The translations under genes were made by a program, and so were the position numbers. Below the pieces are notes generated by a model. That model made no database searches and was not told the origin of the DNA. It saw only the letters and a program-made list of their open reading frames with translations. Of a DNA stretch of 64,000 bases, positions 34,377 to 45,186 are shown in pieces (positions within the stretch are counted from its first letter, which is position 1; each line of letters begins with the position of its first letter). This DNA comes from Chrysaora quinquecirrha (taxonomy: Eukaryota; Cnidaria; Scyphozoa; Semaeostomeae; Pelagiidae). Location: the NCBI GenBank assembly GCA_014526335.1, contig JACTAT010000285.1, positions 225,297 to 289,296 on the forward strand, written 5' to 3'.

Positions 34377-34586
34377 TCAATAACTATTAATTATTGACAA
34401 ACTTATCATAAAGTTAAAACATGTTTGTATGAAATGTTAATAATAAATTAAATAAGAAATAGTGGTCTAGTACAAACCCCTCGCTAAATGCGGCATAACG
34501 CACTTTCAAGTATACAGTAAGTTGTATAAAACTGGTGGAGAGTTGTTTATCATATTTACAATGCATTTTACTATACTCATCAGCTT
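34377..34586. other. spacer before the TIR transposon
   Basis: AT-rich sequence without recognised features. It is the left side of the insertion target. Confidence 0.4.
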
Positions 34587-34595
34587 ATCTTACCA

Positions 34596-34741
34596 TAGAC
34601 TTACCCTAAGTCTAAATCTTTATTTATCCGAACACAGTCATGCCAGAAATGTGGTGGCGCTGCGGAGGAGACCGTGAGAAAAGTGATCGGAGATTTAGAC
34701 TTATACTCTTGTGCAGGTCATGAATAATTAATGAGCTTGAT
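34596..34741 (+). repeat. left 146-bp terminal inverted repeat
   Basis: It starts TAGACTTACCCTAAGTC, whose GACTT...AAGTC forms a small terminal palindrome. It continues to GAGCTTGAT. It matches the complement of 42209-42354 except for one T/G difference 18 bases from the end. Confidence 0.95.
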
Positions 34742-34927
34742 CCTTTGTATTTCCTGAACAGGCGGACAGATTTCTGTCCGCCGGCATTCCCTTTGATATC
34801 AGAAATTGACCATTCAGCATCGCAATCAGACAAAGCAAATTAGAAGAGAAATTGCTGCATAGAAATTGCAAGGGGGTTATCACCAGGTATATTTTTTTAG
34901 AATACAATGAGATAAAATGCCGTGATA

Positions 34928-37093
34928 ATGTATAAAATGAATGACTTGCGAGATTTCAGTTCAGTTTACGTAATTATGGATATCAAATTAAAGTGTATTG
35001 ATTTGGCGAAGAAAGTTTTTTCCATCGAATCCTTAAAAGATTTTCAGGTTCAGGCAATAACTGGGTTATTGGATGGTCGAGATGTTTTTTATCCCAACCA
35101 ACTGGGGCTGGGAAATCCCTTGTTTATCAGCTCTCTCCTTTCGCATTCGATTTTTACAATATTCTAACTGATGTAAAACTTGATGAGCTTGAAAAAGACG
35201 TAAAAGCGAAGGAAATTTTAGAGACGAAAAAAACAAAATCAATTGCAGTTGTTATACAGCCTTTGATATCTCTTATGAGAGATCAAATAAATAAACTAAG
35301 GAGCAAAGGTATCCAAGTTTGTCGTCTAACACAGAAAAGCGAACAGGCTGGTTTAGCAGGAAAAAACGAAGAAACAGACACCAAAATTGAGAATTGTTCA
35401 ATTGTGTTAGCCTCTCCTGAAGCGATCCTTGGTGACTCTTACAGATCAATTTTTCGAAATCCAGGACTGAGAGGGAGTTTTGTTTGTGTTGCTGTTGACG
35501 AGGGGCATTGCATTGTCAAATGGTACGTATGGTATATGTAGTATATCTAAACCACTTATTGATAGTATTAATAGTTACAAAACCGATGTGTTACAAAAAC
35601 AGATGTATATAAGTTGTATATAAAATGTATATAAAAACAAACGGGTGCATAAATTAGTTATTTTATGAAACTTATTTACAGGAATCCTAATTCAGATTTG
35701 GTAACGTTTACTTTTTTAGGGGTGTGAACGGGAAGAAAACAAGGGCATTCAGAGAAGATTACTCAAAGCTGTCAGAGATTCGTTCACTTGTTTGTACGGG
35801 TAGAAGAATACCATTTGTGTCGTTGACGGCTACTGCCTTGCCAAGTGTTGAGAAAGCAATCATTATTAACTTACAAATGCAGTGTGTACTTCGAATAGTT
35901 GAAATGCCAGATCGAAGTAATATTCGTTATGCTATACTGAAAGCTGAAAAAGATGACCCAGGCAAAATATTTCGATGGTTAATTGACGATGTTGAGCAAC
36001 ATGGTTACAAAACATCAAGAGTAATTGTATTCTGCCAGAGCCATAAGCATTGTAGAACACTATTTCGTGAATTTGACATTAGATTTAAAAACGATTACCC
36101 AAGCTATGAGACAAGACCATATGCAATGTTTCATGCCGAGACAGATGACGACGTTAAAGATCATGTCATAAAATCTATGGGATGCGAGGACGGAAATGTT
36201 CGAGTTGTTTTTGCAACTACAGCGTTCGGAATGGGGATCGATTGTAAAGTATTGCATTTAGTAGTTCATTATGGACCTCCAAGTGACATTGATGATTATG
36301 TTCAAGAGAGTGGGAGGGCTGGGCGTGATGGGGCCAACAGCAATGCAGTACTGGTTTGTTTCCCGCGATGCACTTCAGCAAATACAAGTCCTGCGATGAA
36401 AATTTACTCGAAAAACGTGGATGTTTGCAGAAGGCACATGCTTTTCAATATTTCAGTTGCAATGCTATTAAACCTCCTATATTAGGAAATGGATGTTGTG
36501 ACTTGTGCCAGAACAGTTGCAAATGTGGAACATGTGACGTAACCAACAAAAATAAATTTCTGTCTTCTATAGAAGAATACTTTCACAAACTTCAGATAAG
36601 CAAAATTAACAGTGAAAAAGTGCCAGAGCAAATTTTATCTGAGACCGGTAAAGAGCTGTTGCTCGAAGAATTAACGTCTCTAAGAAATGCAGAAGTAGCC
36701 GCTGCATCAAATCAAATTGTTGGTAACGATATCGTCACGGGATTTACTCTTTCAGCTATCAGTGAGATTGTATCCAAAGTCGACACTTTACATGATGAAA
36801 ACTCGATATGGCTTCGAACCAGTTTGCTCGATAAGCATTTCGTAACAAAGATTTTTGATATAATCCAAAGACTAAGATTGAACTTCTCAATAAGAAACTT
36901 AAATGCCGAAAACAAGATTTCAGTGCCAGACGAAGAAAGTGCACTTGACGCGTCCGATGATTCAAAAACGACGGACACAGATGCTAGTAATTCGAATTCT
37001 GACACTGATGATAGCAATGCAGTAGTAGTACGCAGGACAAAACACAGAGCAAATTATGTATTTCATTCAAATGATGAGACAGATACAGAATAA
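34928..37093 (+). pseudogene. RecQ-family DNA helicase, one intron, two frameshifts
   Basis: RecQ helicases unwind DNA 3' to 5'. Exon 1 has the Q-like FQVQAITGLLDGRDVF, Walker A QPTGAGKSL, VIQPLISLMRDQI, and a DEGH box in AVDEGHCIVKW in place of the usual DEAH. A 197-bp GT-AG intron (35523-35719) splits the next Trp codon. Exon 2 has VSLTATA, VIVFCQS, VVFATTAFGMGIDC and the arginine finger YVQESGRAGRDG. The RecQ zinc-binding Cys cluster (about 36450-36540; GCCDLCQNSCKCGTC) follows, then an acidic Ser/Asp-rich tail. Frameshifts near 35090 and 36358 break the frame. It converges on the transposase gene, 276 bp apart. Confidence 0.85.
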
Positions 37094-37369
37094 CTAATAT
37101 AGCAGCGATGAAAACTTTATTTTTACTCGAAATATTTACTACTAGTTACCTGTTACGTACAACACTGTGGTATCAACATAATGTGGTATAAATGTTACTG
37201 AGGAAAACTATTTTAAATAAATGAGACATATAAGAGGCCAACATTTCAGATTTGGCATAGTTTCCAAATGATTATGTTGTATAAAAAATTATGATTATAA
37301 ACAATTCAATCATTTACCATATATGTTGAAACTGCTAAATTTTTTTACCTTATCTGTCATCCATTCTTT

Positions 37370-40300
37370 TCATAAGGGTATATCGATCCTACTCATAATG
37401 TTCTCCGGAAAATCAGGAAACGCTTCGTATTTTCTACCAGGTTTGCATATGAAAAGTTCCCTTTCGTTGAGGTGAGCAGCAAGTGCTTGAACATCTTCGA
37501 CATTATTTAATTTCTTGTGTTGGCCTGATTGGGAGTGTACATCTGATTGAGTGTCAAACGACTTCATGATGTTGTCAACTGACTGATAAGAAGAACCTGC
37601 TCGTTGTATACTTTTGGTGGTTACCTTGCCGTTAAATTCCTTGCAGTCCATTTTGAAAAGGCGGTTCCAATGCTCAACGTCTCGATCAATTTCCACATTA
37701 CTATCCCCAAAACCCTTGTTGTTTATAAACCGATTATGCACAAGGTGAAAGGAAAGTTCATCTGGAAGTAAGTAAAATACTTGGCACAACATTTGAAATG
37801 AGTAATAGGCATACTTTACCCTTCCTTCCAATTTGAATAGTAGACACAGATATTTGTATAATCTTATGATTCTTTCTCCATCTCCGTGTTTTCTTGCATC
37901 GTTAAAATTGCATGCCATCAATCCTAGCAACAGAGCACAACGAACATAGCGATAAACGCCGTCCCCCTCGTTTTGTGTACTATCGGTTCCTTGATTACTT
38001 ACGCTACTTGCTTCAGACCATTCTTTATAAGTAGCTGAGCATTGAATTTCGAAAGTGAGTGCCTCTTCGCTAAGAGTTTCGCCAAGGTCAGCAACATGTT
38101 TTTGCACGTGTTTTTTGATAGCACTTTCACGTATGTATTCTTTGCCACAAAATCTGCATTGGTAACCATCAATGGTGTTTCCTCCAGGTCCATGTCGTTC
38201 TTTTTTGTGTTTTCTTAATGCTGCCACTCTCTTGTATTTCTTGTTGCAGATTTCGCATCTCAAACATTCCTCTTCTGGCTTCCAGTCAACGGAGATAGTA
38301 GGCATAACATGCTCATCTATGATTGCATCTAGTATATCATTCATAACCTGTAAACACAATAATTTAACTTGTAAAATATATGAAAATACTGTGGTCAACA
38401 TACAACTTTTCTTGCAAAGACAGAGATGCATGCCAAGTAACATTAACACATTAGATGCACTAGAAATCTTGGTAGGTAGCTAGCAAAGATATAGCTGACT
38501 TTAAAATTTCACATGGAAAAGAATTTAATTTGGAGCGTTTTTGGAGTGAAATCACTCGTACTTCAAGTGAAATAACCATCACATGCAATACCAAGAACAT
38601 AAGTAATTGAATGTACATAATAATAGTTACATAAAATAGGATGCTTACCTTTTCTTGTTGCTGGGCCAGCACATTTAAATCCATATTTTTCTGACGTTTA
38701 ACAGCATCAAATGCAGTTAAAACCATAGCTGACGTATATGTCTCCAAAAAGTCAAAAGAAGCATCTATATCGTCCATGGGTTCAACAGGTACGTTTTTGG
38801 CGTTTAAAAAATTCTTTGCTGCAAAAAGGGTACCATGATCTCCAGACGAGTGCGTATCGAAAAGAAGTTTCCATATTACCTAAAAATTGGAAAAGAATTT
38901 TGAATGCATTTTGATTCTTACAGAAGAGACAACAAGCATAAGCAATGACAGTAACTGAAGTGGTTGTAGTTTGTGAATGATAAATGAAAGAAATTCTTAC
39001 CGATAGGAAGTTCCCGAAGGCATGAAAATCGCCAATACACGGAACCAGTCCTTCGAGACGTTTTGTGGCAGAAGGGGCATCTCTCTGGTCTTCCTGTGCA
39101 TTGTGCTCCCTTTCGCATGTCAGCTCGTCACCAAACGATAAAACTTTACTCGGTTTGTCATCTTCGCCGGGCACAAATTGGTGGAGAAATCGCATTATAT
39201 CGACTATATCTTCGCTTTTATTTTCGTCCTTCTCCACAACTCCAAGGCATACCTAAAACAGGGAAAGATGGAAACATCTTTTATAAGCTTATTCTGACAA
39301 ATTTCATAAGAAGCACATTTAAACTCCCTTGTGAAAACTGCACAACAACATACTGGAAAAACAGAAAAATATATAAAAGCTATGCTAATGGTTTCAACAA
39401 GATTAAGAAATTGATATTAGAAATTATGCAAAATTTTACCGTTTCGGATTTAAGCGTTGTGTATTTCATCGATTTATGGCTGATGCATTTTGGCAGATAC
39501 TTTGTGAACCAATCCAATTCTTCAACATGCTCCGCGAGTGTCCATGCAACAAAATGTCGTAACTCGTATCGAAGAGCGTCGTTATCTGCTCTCCCCGGAA
39601 GAAAGGCCGTGAGAGGAACATCCTCGGCGTTCATGTTTCTATCAATTTTGTTAGCGATTTTCGTGCCATCAAAGGGAACTCGCACTTTAGAAGCAATGCA
39701 GTTAAAAAGATTTCTTTGGATGTTTCCTTTCTTTCTGGTTGTGTGACGTGCTTTTGAAGATATGTTGACATTGTCCCCAGCCAATACGAAAGGCTGTAAA
39801 ATGTGCTCTGAAATTGGAAGTTCAATTCCTTCGTCAATGCTAATATTTTGCAGATCAAACGAGATATCGAGCAAATCATCTTCAGGTTCCAGATCATTCA
39901 AATCAGCTTCGATAATATTTGTTTCAAGATCGGTTTTTGATTGCATCACGTCCGCAGTTGAAATTTCAGTGGAACGTTTACCAGACCAAGTTTTCACAAT
40001 TTCACAATTTTCCTTACCAAGAGCGCTCTGCAAAGTCAATACATGTTGGTAGTTTATGCACAAGGATAAATGATTAAAGCGTCGAAAAGTCATCTTATCT
40101 GCCCCACCTCTACGAAGAATTAGACCATTAAGATATGCGTTCATGTTGATCTTGCGATTCCTACATCGAAGTATGGATGATATTGCTGTTAAAATAGCAG
40201 GAGTTAAGGATTTTCTCGTCTTATTCTTGTTTTTTGCCAAGCTTCTCATATTTTCTGCAGCAGATGTTACAATCTTCAAAAGCAACGGTGCGTCTGCTTC

Positions 40301-41350
40301 CAATTCTTTCTGCTGAGTTTCAAATGAAAATTCTTCCAAGGTTTCCGGGCTTTGTAATCTGAACGAGGACGTTTTCGAGGAACAGATCTTTCCACTTTCT
40401 GACACAATTTCGCGAGAAACAACACACTCAATTTCTTGACGAATCTCGGGATCTTTCCATACGCAACTGGCTATCGCTTTATTGTTCCCACTGCAGACTG
40501 CTCGTGTAAGAGCATGCATGTTTTCGGGAAGAACTGTTGAAATTTGAAGACCACCACTCCAGTAAGATGAGACCTGCAAGCAAGCTTTAGTGTTATCATC
40601 CTATGAAGCTAAGTTAATGTGTAAAACATTTTTTATTAAATTACTCAATCTTACTCGTCGTAGGAGTAAGAGCAGTGCTATTCTACAACTATTGGGTCTT
40701 GAGTGTTGGGTATTCTGTCCAAGCATAGTCATGGGACTTAAGTTTAAAAGAATTCGGGAATCTCCAGAAATAAAGCAAATGGAAGTCAATTTTATCAACA
40801 TAGCAAACAAAGAAATGAATTTTTTCGAGTTACTTACAACCATTTTACATTCTGTCCTATTTTCTTCAAAGAAATCGTTAGATTCGTTGAAAAACGGTTG
40901 CCATGGTGTACCATCCGTTGCATGTAAATCAAGCTTGCGTTTTCCCTTGACAACTTCTCGTACTCTTTTTGATTCCAACGTAAAAACAGTATCACTTGGC
41001 AAACCCCTTTTTACAGATCGGCAAAGATATTTTTCTGCAGCTTCCTTTCGTCCTTGGTAAAAGGTTTTCTCCCTTTTCTCTCTGTTACACAGAGCAGTTT
41101 GAATAGAGCGGTGGCATGATTTACACAAAACCTTAAAATCCGTCTCAGTTAATATTACATCCAGATACAATTCAACGTTTCTACCAGCTGATGTCTTTTC
41201 TACATCATTCTTCCACAATTTAAGTATATTGTCTTTTGGATTTTTTAACGTGCCTATATCAGTTTGGCAAACAACACAATATCTAGAACTAAATAATGGT
41301 GATATGTATTCGCTTATTTTTTTCGGCGTGGAGTCTTTACTTTGATCCAT
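37370..41350 (-). CDS. DUF6589-like DDE transposase candidate, five exons, intact (1,036 aa)
   Basis: Exons inferred from splice sites are 41350-40838, 40573-39440, 39252-39001, 38879-38649 and 38350-37370. All junctions are phase 0 with GT-AG ends, giving an open frame from ATG to stop. The N-terminus has a Cys pair cluster (YCVVCQ...VLCKSCH). The middle has acidic motifs VLAGDN, FGDELTCEREHNAQ and CIGDFHAFGNF. The C-terminal exon has two C2H2 fingers (CEICNKKYKRVAALRKHKK and CRFCGKEYIRESAIKKHVQ) and then EIDRDVEHWNRLFK, TTKSIQRAGSS. The acidic residues fit an RNase H-fold transposase of the DUF6589 type. That it mobilises this element is inferred from its place between the TIRs. Confidence 0.75.
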
Positions 41351-42208
41351 TCTGACTATTGACTATGTTTTAACATACCACCTCTGACACTTTTTCAATT
41401 CTGACTTTATCACAAAATGCTCACGTTTATATACATCCAACGGGGGGAAGGGGGAGGGGGCATTAACAATACATGCGATAGTTTATCAAAGGACTCCTGT
41501 GCAGGAAAAAATCTCCCAAGGACACATCTGTGTCCTGTGAGAAATGGGGTCCACAAAATTTAACGTGTTGCTTTGTTAATGATAAAAAGAGCCCTTTGCT
41601 GCAAGTTACTATGCACCTGGTGAAAGTGGAAATGGCAGGTCGACATGGCTTATACAGAAATGACCATACCCAACCGTAATTACTACATGCATTTTATCCC
41701 ATATGTGCGTAATAAAAGTTCACGCTCTTGCCACGAGACAATAATTGCTAGAGTGTGGAACCAGATAATGATTCCGCGCGTTAATTTGCACCTGCTAAAA
41801 AGTCTTGTGCATTGGAAAGTGTTATGTGCTTTTTTCTTTCGCCCTACTTTGAAAGAATGCAGAGAAACTTGTGTATACCCATGCTCTGATAATGACTACC
41901 CGTAATTGCCGCATGTGTTCTCTTCCTCCCCTCGTGTTTGCAAAAATAGGCTGAGAAATTCACCCACCTGGTTTTTAAAGTCGAGTAAATGAAAATGAAA
42001 CTCAACTCCATTCGTTCAGAGAAAGAAAACAAATATTTCAATGCACCAACGATGCTTTACGTAGATAAGATAATTGAAATTAATTACTAGAAAAGGCTTT
42101 CACATAAAGCCTTTAGCATATATTGCCTGTGTAATCTCACTTTCTTTCCTTCATTGTTTAATAATTGCTATCATACCCCCCGAACATTTGCTGAAACAAC
42201 TGACTTGA

Positions 42209-42354
42209 ATCAAGCTCATTAATTATTCATGACCTGCACAAGAGTATAAGTCTAAATCTCCGATCACTTTTCTCACGGTCTCCTCCGCAGCGCCACCACA
42301 TTTCTGGCATGACTGTGTTCGGATAAATAAAGATTTCGACTTAGGGTAAGTCTA
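42209..42354 (-). repeat. right 146-bp terminal inverted repeat
   Basis: Reverse complement of the left repeat with one substitution. It ends TTAGGGTAAGTCTA next to the target duplication ATCTTACCA. Confidence 0.95.
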
Positions 42355-42363
42355 ATCTTACCA

Positions 42364-42969
42364 TGACTAAAGAGCATCTGGGGCTACGGCACGTGTGCTC
42401 CTTTCATCTAAGGGCACACCCATGTTCTCGCATTCAAGAATATATAAGAGCCAATGTATATGATAGAGGGTCTGTATGCTGAAAGTTTATAAATTTGCAC
42501 ACTATAGAGAGGCAATTTGTACATTTTAACATGGCGAACACAATGAGACCTATAACCATAATTCAAGGATATACAAATCATATATTTATACTGTATGTAC
42601 AATCAGCTAAACCTGATAACCACTTGAGTATATGACCTCTGTGCAAATTTAAAAAACTTTCAGCAAACATGACCTCTATAATATACACCAACTCTTATAT
42701 ACGACCAATCTCCTCAGACCGTGTTCTTTGACGTGAGAAAACGGGGTGTCGGAGCATAGTAGTTACCCCTCCTAAATTCTCTTTAAGGGAGATTAGATGC
42801 TGAGTACGATGTGAAGGGGCTGGTATTGTTAAATATATTATCATTATGATATACAAAATTGCATCAGTTTTTATACAGTTTTTATGAAATGCGTTGCAAG
42901 GCGTTTAGTGCGGGCTGGTACTAGGCCATTATTTCTTTTTTGATTATTAATTATTATTTCATTAAAAAA
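42364..42969. other. spacer right of the TIR transposon
   Basis: No coding segment recognised. It is the other side of the target into which the 7.8-kb element inserted. Confidence 0.4.
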
Positions 42970-43540
42970 ATCCCAAGTCTAAAAATAGAATGAAAGGTCA
43001 TTTTTCCGAAGGGGTCTGCATCCTATCTTTTTCAGCGCATCAAACTGTGTATTCTTGCCAAGCTTCATTGAAATATCGTAATTCCCAACATAGTTACAAT
43101 AGAAACGCTTGTAGAGGTATGGTACCGAGTACCCAAGTCTAAAAATAGAATAAGGGGACACTTTTCCGGAGGGGTCTGCATCCTATCTTTTTCAGCTTAT
43201 CAAACTGTGTATACTTGCCACGTTTTATTGCAATATCTTAATTCCTAATATAGTTACAATAGAAGCGCTTGTAGAGGTAGGGTACCAAGTACCCCAGTCT
43301 AAAAATAGAATAAGGGGACACTTTTCCGGAGGGGTCTGCATCCTATCTTTTTCAGCTTATCAAACTGTGCATTCTTGCCAAGTTTTATGTCAGTATCGTT
43401 ATTCCCAACATAGTTACAATAGAAACGCTTGTAGAGGTATGGTACCGAGTTCCCCAGTCTAAAAATAGCATCTGGGGGCATTTTTCGATTGGGGTCTGGG
43501 TCCCATCATCTTCAGCGTATCAAACTGGGTAGGTATGCCA
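42970..43540 (-). repeat. tandem array, about 161-bp units, right inverted arm
   Basis: Four units begin near 42973, 43133, 43295 and 43456 (CCAGTCTAAAAATAGAAT-type start). They are in opposite orientation to the array at 33711-34085. The last unit is the most divergent. Confidence 0.85.
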
Positions 43541-43647
43541 ATTTTCATGCTTGCTTCATAAAATGCACAATTCTGACAAATAGCTGATATACTATTAGCG
43601 TTTACAGTGCTTTAAGTGGAGAAGGATCTTGGTGTCTGTGAATCATT

Positions 43648-43881
43648 GAAGGGGGCAGTCCGTTTACGTTCTATACATGGCAGGAAAACTGTTAGTGACC
43701 GTAACGATACTACTTTTCACGTTGAGAGACTTTAGTATTGAAGGGAGATTAGTGACAATGAGGTAACATGGCAGCGGTAAATTGGCGACTGAGAGCGAAA
43801 TTTTTGAAAACGGTTTCCAGAGTGGAATGTTTTGAAAACGGAACTTTGTTAAAACGTATCCGTGTAGACGTTGCCCCTTAG
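43648..43881. mobile_element. MITE of about 234 bp
   Basis: The left end AGGGGGCAGTCCGTTTAC and the inverted right end AAGGGGCAACGTCTACACGG form imperfect inverted repeats, with a GGGGC start and GCCCC finish. No coding capacity. The 81-codon open frame in it is produced by the element. Confidence 0.45.
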
Positions 43882-45186
43882 AAATGGAAATAAATGCTTC
43901 GACCATCATTTACAGCTGGTTCTTAGGTCCTCGGTTGTACTTTAGTATAGTTGCTGTACCCTTGATCCATTAATGCCTGACTGAATTCAGGTGTGGATGG
44001 CAAAGTACATAAACTATCACAGTAAGTATGGGTCGCTTGGTGTTTTGAGTGGTTAGTATGCAAGAATCGATTATTCTTTTCAATGCTCTTGTATGCAAGG
44101 TAAAGTAATCTTTAGTCCTTCAAGCTCTTAGACCCTCATCCTCAGTTGTACGTCAGTACATGACTTATTGATGAAGGGGGATGTGCGGCCGAGATTTCTC
44201 GAACGCACCCACATATAATGTAGACATATGCAATGAAGAGGAAAACAGGGGATGAGAGAAATGACTTTGTAGATCTCATTCTATTATAGCTTTTAATAAT
44301 ACTGCGAACATCGAACAATTGTAACATTGATGTGACCTAAATGAAGTAAAATGTTTGAGTGTTCTTAAATTTCCCACCCAAATTTATGGGGTTTTGGAGA
44401 AAATCATAGCAATTTTTAGAGAATTTCAGGGCCAAAAACCGACCTATATGGGCGGTACCGGTACCCAATTTATATTAAGTACCCCACCGGGGTTGCTCAG
44501 CCCTTTTGACACGGTACGGATCGCTTGTTCTTTTGGTTCCAAAAGTGAGAACCCAAAGTTGTTGTTGTGCAGCATGTTTTTGGTTTTTGTCCTCAGTTGT
44601 TATAAAGTTCAGTTGCTCGGACCTACTCCTTAGTCCAGTATTTGTTGCTGCTGATATTGTCGGGTGTGATCTTTTTCCTATTCCTCAGTCCTATTCCTCG
44701 ATACTGGGGTTGTAGATCAATGTTTTGTGAGCAGTGCCAGGTGATGAAAACAACATGTCAACCTCCCGTGCTGTCTACTTCCTTGTGGAAAATGTAAATA
44801 CTCGAACCAAAAGTGTTTTTTCAGCGACATTCGTGCAAATGGAAATTGTTAATATAGATGAATGTCATGGATACGTTACAGAACGCAAAATACTGTATAT
44901 TAACTTGAAAGTAATTATCAAAGTATAACTTAGCAGTAATTCTCAAAATGAACTTTTAGACTTTAGTCTGCCATACATTCAAGATGTTCGGCTGACTTTA
45001 AGAAAAGAAATCTGTACAAATCTTGCTCCAATCACGGGATTCCCATTGATTTCGAATGCCTTATTCTGTCAATTTTATTTTACTGGAGGAAATAAATTAG
45101 ACTGACACATATACGAAATGGAATTATTTTTTGTGTTCTAAACGGGCTGAAAATTTTAGGAAGCAAATAAATTTAGTCTTCTAGAC
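43882..45186. other. no supported gene
   Basis: About 1.3 kb of mixed sequence. A palindromic GGTACCGGTACC lies near 44454. The short open frame at 44734-44928 has no recognisable feature. Confidence 0.4.

Larger units (their letters stand above)
34596..42354. mobile_element. 7,759-bp DNA transposon with RecQ helicase and DUF6589-like transposase
   Basis: The element has 146-bp terminal inverted repeats (34596-34741 and 42209-42354) that differ at a single base. It is flanked by an exact 9-bp duplication ATCTTACCA (34587-34595 and 42355-42363). Inside are two convergent genes: a RecQ-like helicase (plus strand) and a five-exon gene with DDE-like acidic motifs and zinc fingers (minus strand). 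A 9-bp duplication and long TIRs recall Mutator-type elements, but the transposase is not a canonical MULE. The near-identical TIRs argue for a recent insertion. Confidence 0.85.
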
